A DNA stretch of 64,000 nt, from NCBI GenBank assembly GCA_008638375.1, contig CM018051.1, forward strand, positions 36,363,240 through 36,427,239. Reading direction: 5' to 3'. Below, piece by piece: positions 9,100 to 21,457 of the stretch. Both the position numbers and the translations under genes were made by a program. The stretch's first letter is position 1. Every line of letters starts with the position of its first letter. The notes under the pieces were generated by a model that ran no database searches, was not told the origin of the DNA, and worked only from the letters and a program-made list of their open reading frames with translations. Source of the stretch: Nyssa sinensis (lineage: Eukaryota > Streptophyta > Magnoliopsida > Cornales > Nyssaceae).

Positions 9100-10866
9100 G
9101 TGGTAGGGGAGTCAGCATGGAGGACGTAGATGACGTGGTTGTTCTGCCTCTGAGGCTCGTTTCGTCCCTCCCTCTGTTCCTGCCTCTGTTCGGGCCTTTG
9201 GTCTGGCCGTTGTTGAGGCTTATCTTCTTGGGGGTTCTGTCTTCCGTCCTGCTTGACAAACTCCCGAAGACGCCCATTTTTTATGAGCTGCTTTATCTCA
9301 TATCGAAGGGTCCTGCATGTGTTAGTTGTATGTCCATGATCTTTATAGAAATTACAATACTTACTTTGGTCCCGAAGACTGGGATCTCCTTTGATTGGCT
9401 CTAGCCACCTCAGGTTCTCCCGATCTCGGATCTGCCGGAGTACCTGGTTCGGTGTGGTGTTTAAGGGAGTGAAGTTAGTGAACTCCCTTGGTCCGAATTG
9501 TACACAGCTCTGGGAGCTGTTCTCTTCTCTAGGCTCCTGGCCCTCTTTTTGTTGGAGTCTCTTCTGTGATCCTCCTTCTTGTGGTCCTCCCTCTTTGGAT
9601 TGTCCCTCTAGGTCTGATCTTTGCCCTTTTTGGATGTGCGGTTGGCTTCTTCCAAGTTGATGTACTTTTTGGCCCGATCTATTAATGCCGCCATATCGGC
9701 TGGAGGGCTCTTTGTCAAGGAGTCTCTAAATCCACCTTGGGCAAGTCCAGCAGTTAGGGCTGCTACAAGGAATTTCGGGCTGCAATCAGTGATCTCCGTG
9801 AGTTCGGTATTGAAGCGCGCGATGTAGGCTTTGAGGGATTCCTCCCTAGTCTGCTTGACATTTAACAGGAACTCTGGGCCCCTACTGAGCCTCCTGTTGA
9901 TCATAAACCTGTCCAAGAACTGTCTACCGAGCTCGTAGAAGTTGGTAATTGAGTTCAGAGGGAGGTTGTGGAACCACTTCAGAGCAGTTCCCTTCAAGCT
10001 GGTGATGAAAGTTCGGCACATGAAAGCATCAGAGGCCCCATGAAGGGCCATCGTATGCTGGTAGTGCAAGAGATGATCTCCTGGATCTCCAGATCCATCA
10101 TAGAGGGTGAACTTGGGCACCATGAACTTCTGGGCCTCTCTTCTGACATGATGGCGGGAGTGAACGGAGTGGCTAGTCTTTCGAGTAGCCTGGCCAATTC
10201 GTCTTGTTCTAGAGGGTTCTGAGGTCCTCTCAAGGCGATTGTTCGGTCCATAGACTCGGTAATTTCCTCTACCCTCCGTGGGTCTCTGAGTTTGACATCT
10301 TGCGAACCCTGCCTGACAGCCTCGGCTTCAGGGTAGTAGGGTTGAGTACGCCCTTCGGACAGAGGAGGATTCCGAATCGGAGGGATTGGTGCTGCATGGG
10401 GATGAGGCTCCTGCGGTGCTGGATGTGCTCCCGAGGCCCTTGGAGTTGGGGCCCGAGTAGTACTCCGGTAATGGACGTCAAGAACGAAGGCTGATGTTCC
10501 CTAGCCTAGAGCTGCTGACGGTTAGGGATCTCTGCCAACGCGGGCAACGCCTGGGGGGTGCCCAGGCTGGTTAGTTGGAGCCTGTTCATGAAGTTCTTCA
10601 TTCTCCGTGGCAACAGGAGGTTGCGTTCCCGCAGCGAAGTTGACCAGCGGGTTAGGAGAACCCACTGCTTGGTTTTGTGTGAGTGTTGCCAGCGTTCTAG
10701 TAATGGCAAGCAACTGTTCTTGCACCAGTTCATTGTGTCGTTTGATCGATTCGATCTCTTGTCGCATGGGGTTAACCGCTGGTCCCTTTGTATGAGGAGC
10801 AGGCGGCTGACGTTGAGAGTTTTGCGAATTCTGAGTATTCTGTCGCGGTCGGAGATTTGGTGCCAT
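9100..10866 (-). pseudogene. gag: gag polyprotein of the Tat element (frame-disrupted)
   Basis: The likely start is the ATG at 10866, 58 bases inside the primer-binding site. The first 115 residues (to 10522) are rich in Gln, Pro and Asn, with a helical stretch around MRQEIESIKRHNE, typical of a gypsy gag N-terminus. The best preserved part is 10123-9608. There a retrotransposon-gag capsid domain is recognisable by LKGTALKWFHNLP, by FLDRFMINRR and by the run ESLKAYIARFNTEL. A basic, Arg/Gly-rich tail in a different frame follows at about 9277-9020. The three pieces lie in different frames, so the gene is broken. The product would package element RNA. The family call is secure. Confidence 0.85.
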
Positions 10867-10923
10867 GGTTTTCTGGTGAGGAAAGAGATGAGTTTATGAA
10901 TAGAGCACTTGGAGATTAGTCGT

Positions 10924-10941
10924 TCCCTACAGACGGCGCCA
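10924..10941 (-). other. Primer-binding site of the Tat element
   Basis: On the minus strand the sequence directly after the LTR reads TGGCGCCGTCTGTAGGGA, which is the form seen next to the 5' LTR in many plant Tat-type elements (complementary to a tRNA ending GGCGCCA). It lies three bases from the inferred LTR end, as expected for minus-strand DNA priming. I do not assign the tRNA species with certainty. Confidence 0.75.
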
Positions 10942-10944
10942 AAC

Positions 10945-11588
10945 TGATGCTGCACTTTTTGACTCGCAATAAGTGTGGGCTCCGTGACTTGTAGAACACT
11001 CAGAAAGACGATCAGAGGTCCACCGGATTGGTTCCGGCGGTAGCCAGCTCCGATGCTTAAGTAAGTAAAAGGAATTGAAAGACTGTATTGAAAGCCAAAG
11101 AATGAGCATGAAAATAAAGCGTACTTTTAGGGTTTAATTTATAGACCGTGGCTTTCCTAAGTTGATTAGGATTCGGAGCCATGATTGTAGGGATTTGATC
11201 ATCGGAGATTGCAGTTACCTTGTTGAGTATCGCATAGAGATAACCATAGATGGTAGTTTTCTTGTTGAAGACTGCTTCCTTATTCCCTGCTCGGCATTCG
11301 CTAAGGCGGTGACGAGGTCTGGAATGTTGGTCTGGACCCTGTGATCAGTACTAAGACCCTTGTCCGGATATATGTGCTCTGAAGGCATATGTTCAGTTAC
11401 TTCCGACCTTTTGTGATGATCTGGATGCTTGAGCTTTTAATCATTGGCTGAGTGAGAACCGTGTTGGCCGAGCATGAGTTGGATTATGGTCATACGTGTC
11501 ACGTGCTGATTGGCCTGCTCTTTATGGTATATCAATATCTATTATTTTACTTGAAAAGAAGTTTTTAGGGGTCTAATTTTGGTTCACA
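10945..11588 (-). repeat. 5' LTR of the Tat element
   Basis: On the minus strand this stretch starts TGTGAACC and ends GCATCA, just upstream of the primer-binding site, so it has the TG...CA ends of an LTR. A TATA-like TATAAATT lies on the minus strand at 11136-11143, correctly placed to drive transcription toward gag. The outer border (11588) rests on the TGTG terminus only, because the partner LTR is outside the window. A diverged relative of this LTR occurs at 45660-46095. Confidence 0.72.
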
Positions 11589-12121
11589 ACTTTTGGTGGG
11601 TGTCTATCAAGGTAGTATAAACAGCAGCCTAGAAATACCCTTCTGATTAGCAAAGTAGACAGGTCTAGACTTCAAGAAATTTAACTTCAATTGGAATCAC
11701 GTGAACAATAGAAGACTAGTAGTTCATGCATTGACACTCAAAAACACCCCTTCTCTTCCAACAAGTTCAGGAGTTTGAGTGCAGACATAATCAGAAGATG
11801 AGAGTTCAAGAATTCAAACATGTAATTCATGACTTACTAAAACAACATTTGTGCAAACAGAAATTTAATTTACAAAAAAAGTTGCTAATTTTTTTTTTTT
11901 AATGAGCCGGAACCAATCTTACCAACTGCAACCTTCGGTAATGCATGTGACCGACCCTAAACCGGAACTCCTTCTACTACTATTTCACACAAGTTTTCAC
12001 TTGTCAGGAAGATTTTCTAAAAGAAACTCGTAGAATATTGAACAGAAATCTAGTACTCTTTAAACACTTTTTTTTTTTTTTTTGGCATTCCAATCAGCTA
12101 CCCCTGAGTAAAAAGATACTA
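11589..12121. other. Spacer between Tat LTR and SDR gene
   Basis: AT-rich sequence with poly(T) runs at about 11890 and 12068. I see no gene, repeat terminus or clear polyadenylation signal for the neighbouring SDR gene, whose 3' untranslated region must lie in the right part of this stretch. Confidence 0.5.
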
Positions 12122-13764
12122 TTACAAGCCAATACAATTCCTTGAGATGGTAACTCCACCATCCACAACAAGGTTATGACCACTTACGTATTTGGACTCA
12201 TCACTAGCAAGATATAGAGCAGCCTCGGCTATATCTTTAGCCCTTAATGTTGAACCTTTCAAGTTCCCCAGCCCTCTCACAAACTCCTCCATCTTCTCTA
12301 TTTCTTGTTCACACGGTGTCCCAAACCTCATGCATTCCTCTTCTTCTTCATCATTACTCCTCCATGCATTAACGAGCATGGATGTGGCCACCCCAAACGG
12401 AGATATGCAGTTAACCCTAATGCCATACCCGCCGAGCTCACAAGCGGTGTTCTTTGTTAGACCAACAATGGCATGCTTTGAAGCTGTGTAACCATGTGGA
12501 CCGAGCCCTCCCATGACTCCAGCTACACTAGCTGTGGAAATGATGCAGCCAGCACCTCTAGGAATCATAACACGTGCTGCATGCTTTATGCCTAGTGCTG
12601 TTCCTCTCACATTCACACGCATCACACGATCAAATTCATCTACATCAAAATCAACAATGCTCTTGTGCTTTGATTGATTTCCGAGCACTCCAGCATTGTT
12701 GAAAAGGATATCGAGCCGCCCATAACGGGAAATAGTTGACTCAATCAAGTTCTCAATGTCTTCTTCCAAGGTAACATCACAGTGAACATAGGTAACTGAA
12801 GAAGCCAAAGAGTTGGCGAGCACAGCTCCCAGTGTATCCTCAACGTCGGCAATGACTACCTTAGCACCATGTCTAGCAAAGAGTCTTACTGTTGCCTCTC
12901 CAATCCCTTTAGCACCGCCTGTGACAATAGCAATCTTTCCCTCCAACCTATGCAATTTCAACAAATAAAAATTATTTTTCAGTGCTTCTATGTTTTATTT
13001 ATTTATGGACAACCATACTTTCAGGAACAGAAGATGCAAATATGACCGTTTAATATAAAGTAATGCAATATCCAAACAAGGGTCTCAAGTAGAAATAGAA
13101 TATTATTGTACATATGTTAATAAAAGTCATTACTATATTTAATATATAGTTACAACAATAGGCACAAATAATGTGCTGATTTAATATGTAATATTATATA
13201 TATTTAACTGTCTGTCATTTGAGGAGCTAATCTTTGAGATTTAGATTTTGGCGAAGCTTCAGCCGGCCGGAAAAAGTATGATTGAGTCTCCAAATTCATA
13301 AACGAATCATAGGTGAAGGCATTCTTCTGAAAAAATAACATAGATGTACTACAAAATATCAAAACTTACATTGATATTTGCAATTTTAGTTGTTTGATAT
13401 TGCTTGTGTTAGATAATCAGTTTGTTTCAAAAATTAGGTTGTCAGTAATTGAAATGAATAATTTATATTAAGTTAATTTTTTTGTGTGCAATCTGGTCTT
13501 ATACAACTACATGAAAAGATAACACACTAACACAAGAAAATGAATGAAAAAAAAAAAAGAAGAAGAAGATTTAAATTTAATACTTCTCATAACTATCACG
13601 TTAGATTATGAATTATTCTGAAATTTTAAACAATTAAAAAACTAAACTCAATAATGTATATCAAGTTAAAAGAGCAATTACCTTTTATGAGAGGGACTAA
13701 TATTTTCCCTTCCCAATACATGAATTCCTTGGAAGGTTTTCTCAGGAATCACTTGAGCAGGCAT
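12122..13764 (-). CDS. NAD(H)-type classical short-chain dehydrogenase/reductase, two exons
   Basis: Exon 1 is 13764-13682 and exon 2 is 12947-12122. The 734-bp intron has GT (AAAAG|GTAATT) and AG (TTGCATAG|GTTGG) borders, and the split Arg codon restores the frame, giving 302 residues. Visible motifs in the spliced protein are the cofactor loop TGGAKGIG (37-44), Asp62 after the second strand (favouring NAD over NADP), NNAG (111-114) and the catalytic tetrad Asn140, Ser168, Tyr181 and Lys185 (YTASK). The C-terminal [12 protein letters not shown] resembles the plant SDR110C group that includes xanthoxin dehydrogenase, Tasselseed2-like and secoisolariciresinol dehydrogenase-like enzymes. These oxidise alcohols of hormones or specialised metabolites in the cytosol. 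The exact substrate cannot be read from sequence. All motifs are intact, and this is the only convincing intact host gene in the window. Confidence 0.93.
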
Positions 13765-13830
13765 GGTGAGAGACAGAGAGAAAGTGATGATAGCCAAACA
13801 AAGAATGGTGTTGGTGAGAGTAGACAAGGC

Positions 13831-13837
13831 ATTTATA
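13831..13837 (-). promoter_or_regulatory. TATA box of the SDR gene
   Basis: On the minus strand the sequence reads CCTATAAATGCC, about 67 bases upstream of the ATG at 13764. A start site some 30 bases downstream would give a 5' leader of roughly 35 bases. This spacing supports the exon-1 ATG chosen for the SDR gene. Confidence 0.65.
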
Positions 13838-13952
13838 GGCGGTGGATGAAAAGAAAAAAACAAAAAAAAAGGTGTTAGGGGTGTAGCATGGATTGTAGTC
13901 CCACGGGAACACAACCCGTTTTAGTGCGCTGTCTCACTAATGCCAAGAAAAA

Positions 13953-13960
13953 GCCACGTA
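13953..13960 (-). promoter_or_regulatory. ABRE-like element upstream of the SDR gene
   Basis: The minus strand reads TACGTGGC, an exact match to the abscisic-acid response element consensus YACGTGGC, about 190 bases upstream of the SDR start codon. Such an 8-mer can occur by chance, but the position in the proximal promoter of a gene from the xanthoxin-dehydrogenase-like family makes it worth recording. Confidence 0.4.
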
Positions 13961-13964
13961 GGCG

Positions 13965-15868
13965 ATGCACTTAGTGGGGCTTGTTATTAATGTTCAACTA
14001 GCCAGCCGTGTTTTGGGAGAAATTATGGGGGTTCTTTTCATTGTTTAAATTTTTCGATTTGTATTCAGAGCTTGCTGGTAGAAAAATATAGAATTTTTTT
14101 TCTTCATTTTTTGGTAATTTAAAATTAAAGAATTTTTTACTCTAAGAAAGTAGTCACTCTTATACCAATTTGACTAAGAAAATGCAGTTACATTTTCAAT
14201 ATGATATGTTAATATTTGATAGTTTGAATTTTAGAAGATGTGATTTTTAAAGTCACTATATCTTAATACATTAAATTAAAAATATAAATTTAAGATATAA
14301 ATTAAAAATACTTAATACTATTTATTTGACTCTATTATTCACATTTTCATTTATTCACCTGGAATCTCATTTTTTTAATAATTAAAATTATACTTTTTGA
14401 ATGTCAAGTAATTCAATTAAAAGTGGAAATAGGGTTGCCAATATATTTTGTGCCCTTGAGTAATTCACACTTCAAAAGACAAGATTTAGATTATGTTACC
14501 TGAAAAATGGGTAAGTTGGTTATGTGAAAGAAGAATTTATTGTATGAATCAAAATCAATAGTTTCAGTCAATCATAAATTGTCATATATATAATATATTT
14601 AGTTTTTAAGAGACAATAAAACAATTTTTATTGATACAGTAGTTTATGATTGGTCAAGACTATTAACTTGATCAATAATCCAAGACTATATAATAAGTTC
14701 TCGCCTGCGAGGGGTGTTCTCCCATTTTCGAGGCAACTTCCTTGGTGATATTCCTTTATTGCCCCATGGATGTTTCTGCGCATACCTAAGTACCAAAACA
14801 CCCCAGAAATTTTCGTGGGGATAAAAAAATATTTTCCATCTACTTAATAGACTGGAATTGATTTGATGCATTGACCTGAACCCAATTCACACAAAAACTT
14901 GAAAACACTCTTTTCATTACATGCCTGAATTGAATGTATGGTTCCACCGCTACCACAGTACTCAAACCTCAGTCATCTTCCTCTTTTGTTTTAGAGTGAT
15001 GCTATTCTCACTAAATAGCTAGACATCTTTCATTGAAATACAAAAGATAATTTTTTAGAACAACCAAGATCTTATTATATTCAATATTATCATTCTTTTA
15101 AATGTTCATAGAATTGTAAGTCTTTTTATATTTTGTGGGTATAAGCATTTTCTTAGTGAAATCATTGTTTGGGCTACCCAAAACTAAACTCACTCTCGTA
15201 AAAATACATACCATTTTCTACTTTGAAGGCTACTTGTTAGTCGTTAGGTTGTTAGTTGCTCTAAAAGCTTTAAAAATTGGCATACTGATGTAACGAAGTG
15301 TAAGGTAAGCGAGTGTGAGTGCGAGTGCAAGTGCGAGTGCAGGTGAGTGGGTGTAAATTGTACCGAGTGAATAAAAACTTAAACCCAAGACCTCTTAGAG
15401 GTAAAGTTCTAATACCGTGTTAGATTATCAATTGTTTTAAAAATTTAAGTTGTTAAAAAATAGACCAAAAATTTATATCAAGCAATACCACTACCAAAGC
15501 AGTCAGAGGCGTATTTAGCACTGCGGCAGGTGCCCCCACTAAATTTTCAAAAACAAAAAAGGTCAATTCAAAATTTTTAAACTTTTAAAACTTGCCCCTC
15601 ATGGATAAGTTATTTGAAAAATTCCCCCCTAATATGTCACTCTTATATGCCTCATTATCTCTCCACTTTTCTACACCTCTGTCCCCCTCTTTCTTTCTCT
15701 CATTAGGTTCAACATCTCTGCCGCTCTTTCTCTACATCTCTCTTACGTCTACTTCTTTCTATGTCTAGTCCTTGGCCTCCCCTCCGTTTAGTCTCATTCA
15801 ACCTTCAATCATCCTTGATTCTCAATATCTCTACACCATCTCCAAATTGAATTGGTGGCTACTGACTA
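13965..15868. other. AT-rich intergenic spacer with a small palindromic MITE-like sequence
   Basis: No gene is seen. At 14558-14664 an imperfect inverted repeat of about 25 bp (left arm around CAATCATAAATTG, right arm around GTTTATGATTGG) brackets about 50 bp of AT-rich DNA, the layout of a short MITE. A GAGTGC-type imperfect hexamer repeat lies at 15309-15352. The stretch AGAGGCGTATTTAGCA...GGTGCCCCC near 15507 resembles hAT-type terminal sequence found widely in plants, but I found no partner end. Confidence 0.4.
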
Positions 15869-17428
15869 TGTCACGCCTCTGACTTGTAGGGCCAGACTAA
15901 GGGGTCATTGAATTCTGATAAGGTAAGTAATAGGACTAATCATCCTAGTCAAGTACATAAAATACTAGCCTTTCTTTTTTAATTGATTTCCTTTAATTAT
16001 TTAAATCATTTTCTCTTTAATCAGTTTTAGTTTGGATTCCCTGATTAAACTTGTTCAAGTCCCGTAACGGAATTAAATGAATTTGATTACATTTTCAACG
16101 TAACTATATTAGATAACCATCAATTATATTAAACAAGGTATGTCTATAGCTGACTCTATAGTTCTTATATCCATGACATATACATGAATAGTATGAAGGG
16201 TACATGCACCCTTGATAAATAAATGAATAAATACAAGAAAGTAACTAAACAATGCAGTGACTTCAGTTCATCCCATACTGCTCCTACAGCTATCTTCCAT
16301 CGAGGCAATACCTATCATTCCCATGAACAACAAGGGATGAGCCATAACTGCTCAGTAAGGTTTCCCAAAACACACAAGGAAGCAGCATGCCGAAAAACTA
16401 ATGCAAGTCCGAAGAAGATATACCCTATAGTCCAATATGCATCACAAGCACACCATCATATCCCAAACACAGGCATAAGCATAAATGTAAAAAGGGCATT
16501 AAACCACTACATGTGGTTTGACAATAATAGTGAAGTAGTCAATACATGGAGGGTCGAGCACATGACATAAATATAAACATATGATTCCATGAAGCACCTT
16601 CATTTCTTGTTTTAATGCTACAAGAACAATATATTTAAACATATAACCAATCACAAGATGTAAGTATAAACTTACCAACCCCATGAAGCACTTCTATTTC
16701 TTGTTCAAAACCATAAGAACAATGTATGTATTCACAGCTAAGAAACCATTCACAATTGCCATAGTACTACAACTGGTAGTATACAATCCATCAATGATCA
16801 TAATGAAGTATCACAGATAAGTCAAGGAAAATAATTTCAGTGAATCAATCATCGGCAAAAAGGGATAAAGTTTTATTCATCTCATTTCATTATCTCAATA
16901 GTCTCAATCCCATGAGTATTCACCAAATTTGGCTCCCGGTAAGTCTAAGTGTTTTACGGGCTACCAACCCTGATAGAGACAAACGACCACCTACGCGAGT
17001 TTACGGCTCGCAAGTTAAGAAGAGACACCATTTCTATCATAAATGGAACCCCGAGTAAAGCGCAATCTCACCACGCTCAAAGGCACACAAAAAATGTGAC
17101 TAATTCCCATCCAAAGTCCTTTTCTTATAAGTGTTCTTTACCAACATCTCAATCTACACCACAAACGATGCTCATCAACATCAATATTCTCTCAAATCTC
17201 ACACTACTCAAGTATGTTCAACAAGATATATTATATATCTATATTATATCAATATCATCAATATCCACAACAACACTAACAATCATAAGAGAGGATATAT
17301 GATTCAACATAGATATGAGAGTAACAGTGATCGTATATATATATATATATATATCAACATCCACAACAACACTAACAATCATAAGAGAGGATATATGATT
17401 CAACATAGATACGAGAGTAATAGTGATC

Positions 17429-17462
<34 letters not shown>

Positions 17463-17680
17463 GACAAAAAATAGAAATCATGATAAGCATCAACATGGCA
17501 ATCACATGTACCTAATGTAACCATGAAAATATCCAACTTCATAGCATTCGATGTAATAATCACGCCATATTGATAATGTAATGGCGAGGTATCAAATGAT
17601 ACAGATAAACATATCATGTGAATCACATAGCAAGTATACACATCATGGCATCAGGACATTGTCCTTGTCCAAATCCTCAA
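15869..17680 (+). repeat. Probable gypsy-type LTR remnant
   Basis: TGTCACGCCTCTGACTTG at 15869 has the form of a plant chromovirus-type LTR start. The interior contains a phrase around 16935-16975 about a TTTTACGGGCTACC motif, common in such LTRs. Two internal tandem duplications occur: a diverged repeat of about 105 bp at 16575-16720 and a nearly exact repeat of about 97 bp at 17263-17460, each copy ending in (TA)n. No coding domain is visible. The right boundary is taken as the start of the next LTR at 17681 and is not independently supported. Confidence 0.4.
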
Positions 17681-18159
17681 TGTAACACCTGTGACCTAAT
17701 TTTATTGTGAATGTTGTAAAATCAAAATAATACTAATTAATAGTACAATATTGGATTTCGCTAAAAAGCTGAATTTATGCACTATATTAAAAGATATAAT
17801 AACGAAAGATATTTTTGAAGCTGTGAACGTGTTATGTACAGTAATAATGAATTAAGGTTAGGAATATGGCCTAATTATATGCAGACTTAATCTAACCACG
17901 ACTAATAAATTTAAGTGATTTAATGCATCGGTAACTGAATAGTGCCAAATGTATATGTGTAGATAATGATAGTGTGCGAATATTACCTGCGCATGGATTT
18001 GAATAGTGCACGTAATGATGTATGCATTGTTGTATGGACAAGATAAGAGGATAGCCAAAAGTGATTGTCACCCCACCAGTGTTTTGGGCATGTGAAGTGA
18101 ATAGTATATATATTACATATGCACACTAACAAGACAATATATATATATAAGTAGGTATA

Positions 18160-18190
<31 letters not shown>

Positions 18191-21100
18191 CTATAAATAA
18201 CATGGGAGTCAATAGTAAGAAGATATAGGTGCATATATATATATATATATATATCTTTATATTCATACAAATAATGAATTATTAAAAAGAAAAGAAAAGA
18301 GAGGGTGGGGGAAGGTGTCTACCACCAACTAAATCTATAGAAATAGAGAAAGCTTCCAAAGGAAGCCTCACATGGTCAAAAATAGCAAGATATATAATTA
18401 TACGTACAGAAACCCAAAGAGGAACTCAATTAAATAAGAACAAGAAAATGGGTTTCTGGTAACTTAAGGAGCTCAGAAGATGAAGCATGCAAGGACAAGA
18501 GTCCGAGGGAGAGGGAGAGAAGCCATTGAAGGTAAGTTTCTCTCACTAAAATTCTTCTCTTCAAATGTTATTGTTGTGAGTTCTAGTTAGCATAAAAATG
18601 CATGAAACTATAAAAGAATGAAAATGGAAAGAAAATGAAGTTGGTTAGGCTAAGAAAACCTAGACAACTAAAATACCCAAAAAAAATATGAGGAAAACTG
18701 GGTTTTGAACCCATGTCAAACTAAACTTAAAAGTAAGGATGAGGTTCAAAATAGCATAGAAAATGGGACTGCGAAGCAAGTTAAAGCAACAAAAATGGTC
18801 ACGGGACTATGGAGAGAATCAGAGTTATAGGTATCGTAAGATAATCGGAGTGAAAAGATTTTTGGTTGATTTAATTGGTTTTGTGAATGGTAAATGGTCC
18901 CTGAGGGTTTCAGCAAATCAATGGAGTAAAAATAGGGCAAAATCAACATCGAAAACTCCACGAAATAGGAAAAACAAACTATCGCTGAAAAAATGGGCTT
19001 CGCCGGAGCAGCCCTATAACTACCTATTTCGACGACCATGGTTAGGTAAAACCAAATTTCAACATGGGATATGGAATCCTCATAGAAAAACAATTCGAAC
19101 CATGTTGCATTGATTGCCAGAAAATAGTTGTCGGAGTTTTCCATCGTCGAAAAAGGCAATTAGTGCCTGTAGGGTCCTTGTTGACCAAGTCAACTATTGA
19201 CCAGGTCGGTCAACGAGTCGAATCGGGTTGACCCGCTTTGAATGGATCCTAATAATAAATGGAACGACATCAGTTTTGATTTGGTGAAGGGCTGATGTCA
19301 TCATGACGCAAAGAAACCCTAAAATCGGTTGGTTCTCATCCATTTTGGACCGGTTCACTTGGTTAGGAACTAGACCAGTCGGTTTTTTATTTAAAGTTTC
19401 CTAAAATTATATTTTGACCCCCAAATGTTTTAGTTAATTACAAAATGGACCAAAAAAATAATTATAAATTATTTTAAATCCTTTTTAATTATGAAAAATT
19501 ACCAAATGCCCTTAAGCCAAAAATAAGCCAAATGAAGGCCAATTAAAGTGAAAAAAGACTTTAACCCAATATTTTTGGGTGTTCCAAACTCAATAGCAAA
19601 GTTTGATTCACGAAACTAGATTCCAAAAAATACGAACAAATAAACTAGAATAATTTTAACTTTGTCCTAATATATTAATTAAGTTACCAATTGAACCCCG
19701 ATGACTATAGAAATACATACCTTAACATTTTTTGACATTTTGGACCTAACAATGGAGTCTGTTTAGTCAAACGAGGTACCAAAATTATAGACATATAGAA
19801 ATGTAAAATTTCTAAACTTCCTTTAGCATTTACGGGGTACCAAACAGATTGAGAAAATATAGGGAGGGGTATAATTAATGTTTTTGGACGTTTTGAACCT
19901 AATAGTGAAGTCAAACTAAGCATCCAGGTACCTGAATATGGTCTCGCATGAAAGTGTAAAATTATGAAAATGTCCCTAAAGGCTAAAGTGAGCACACAGT
20001 GAACTAAGAAGTATTAGGAACCCTAATTAAAGACCATAAAGGAATCCTAAATAGTAAGACTAAGTCCAAAAAGAGAATAAGTACATTAAGTAAATAAAGA
20101 TTAAGTCCAGTATTATACTAATATAGTACCAATGTATTTGAACCCATGCTTTAGGAATGCCAAGGCATATCAAGTAGATGAATAAAGGAATGACTGTGAA
20201 CATTGGACCAAAGGTGAGTAACCTAGAACCTTGAAGTGGAGACATTTTCTATGAAATGTAGTTGTTTACAATTTTATAATACTACATGCAGTTCTTTACA
20301 GCTTTATAATATATTTCAGACTCCTATTCTAAATATTTTAACTGCATGACTATTTATAGAAAACTAAAATAAATGGTTGAATTTTATGCTTTTAAGTAGT
20401 ATCTCCTTAAATGTTTCATATCATGGATAGCCTATATAGAATGTTTTATAAGTATGTTTTAGTTTTATGTGCCTTACGACACCCTGCTGGGGGTAAAGAG
20501 CCGGTAGACTTCCAGTAAGTCTTCATAAGCGACTCAGCTAGAAGTTTGTATACGGTGAGAAGGCTATATAGGCCAAAAGCTCTAAATTACATAGAGTTGC
20601 CAATGTGACATTTATAGTCCCTAGGGACTGAGCTTATGAGATGTATAGCACAAAATGTTTTCACAGCTTTAGTTTATAGGTCACCATGTAACAACCCAAA
20701 GTCCTAAAGGATAACAGTTTTTAAGAATGTGGCATGTTCTAATTGCTCACCTGTATCACATTTTATGATATCATATTTAACTTGCAAAACTATCTGGCAT
20801 AAACTATTGCATGAATTCCTGTATATATCTTGCAACTCTAGTTATATTTTCATGCTTTAAGAATGCCAATAGCTTTCAATACAGACCTGTCCTATTACTA
20901 TCCATGAGACTTTACAAAAATGGGGTTTCCCTGAAAACCCATGATAGGGGACCGGTGTTACTTACAAGCTTTTCAATAAAGCTTACATGATTTTTATCCT
21001 ATGTATTTCAGGGATTAGCAAGAGGTTTTCAAACCCAGCTACTATTGAATCATAACGAATAAAGGCACTGGTGAAAGGTTGATTTGTATCCTAACTATAG

Positions 21101-21441
21101 AGATGACAACCTGAGACCATAGAAACCAGAATTATATGACGGGGAAAGGATAATGAGCAAAATTCATCAATATTGTAATAATTAAGGGTTTACGTTATTG
21201 TAACTCTAATGTACAGTTTAATTATACTCTGCCAAGTATGACTGCATTCAAACAAAATTTTTAACAGATGAGAATTTTGTTGCACGATTTCACGTAATAA
21301 AATGAATCTACTTGGAAATGATAAAAAGACCTTTGGTTAGAGACATTATCAATATGATATCAAAGGTTAGTGTATTGGTGAAGTGCCTAATTGGCCGGTC
21401 ATTATCCCTGATCTGCATAGGCTAGGTTCGGGGATGTGACA
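17681..21441 (+). repeat. 3.76-kb LTR of the long-LTR element
   Basis: It begins TGTAACACCTGTGACC and ends GGGGATGTGACA, with a methionyl-tRNA primer-binding site four bases downstream. About 0.85 kb in, a purine-rich tract is followed by GAAGGTAAGTTTCTCTC (18527-18543), which looks like a 5' splice site. Related LTRs share this tract: one at 47336-49620 on the same strand, and one in inverted orientation at about 25400-27900. Open frames inside it (for example 18746-19159) are not convincing genes. Confidence 0.7.
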
Positions 21442-21445
21442 TAAT

Positions 21446-21457
21446 TGGTATCAGAGC
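21446..21457 (+). other. Primer-binding site (initiator Met type)
   Basis: TGGTATCAGAGC lies four bases after the LTR end GTGACA. The same site occurs in the duplicate at 52501-52512. Confidence 0.8.

Larger units (their letters stand above)
1..11588 (-). mobile_element. Tat-lineage Ty3/gypsy LTR retrotransposon, 3' LTR outside the window
   Basis: On the minus strand the order is 5' LTR, primer-binding site, gag, aspartic protease, reverse transcriptase with RNase H, a second RNase H-like domain, integrase, a tandem-repeat 3' region, and then coding sequence on the opposite strand. Ty3/gypsy is shown by integrase lying downstream of RT/RNase H. The extra RNase H after the first one and the antisense genes between pol and the 3' LTR are family traits of the plant Tat clade (Grande, Retand and Ogre relatives). 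In-frame stops and frame changes in gag, pol and integrase show the copy is defective. A TRIM-like element is nested at 7631-8260. The 3' LTR is not seen, so the element continues left of position 1. The superfamily is certain; the Tat assignment is strong but made by eye. Confidence 0.9.

Noticed and set aside
15360..15490. SINE-like segment (AACCCAAGACCTC then GTTCTAATAC)
   Set aside because: It recalls tRNA-derived promoter boxes, but no A box at the right spacing and no tail or target duplication could be seen.
16223..17520. Small plus-strand proteins around 16.2-17.5 kb
   Set aside because: They are in LTR-like sequence with TA runs coding for Ile-Tyr repeats, with no domain and no splice support.
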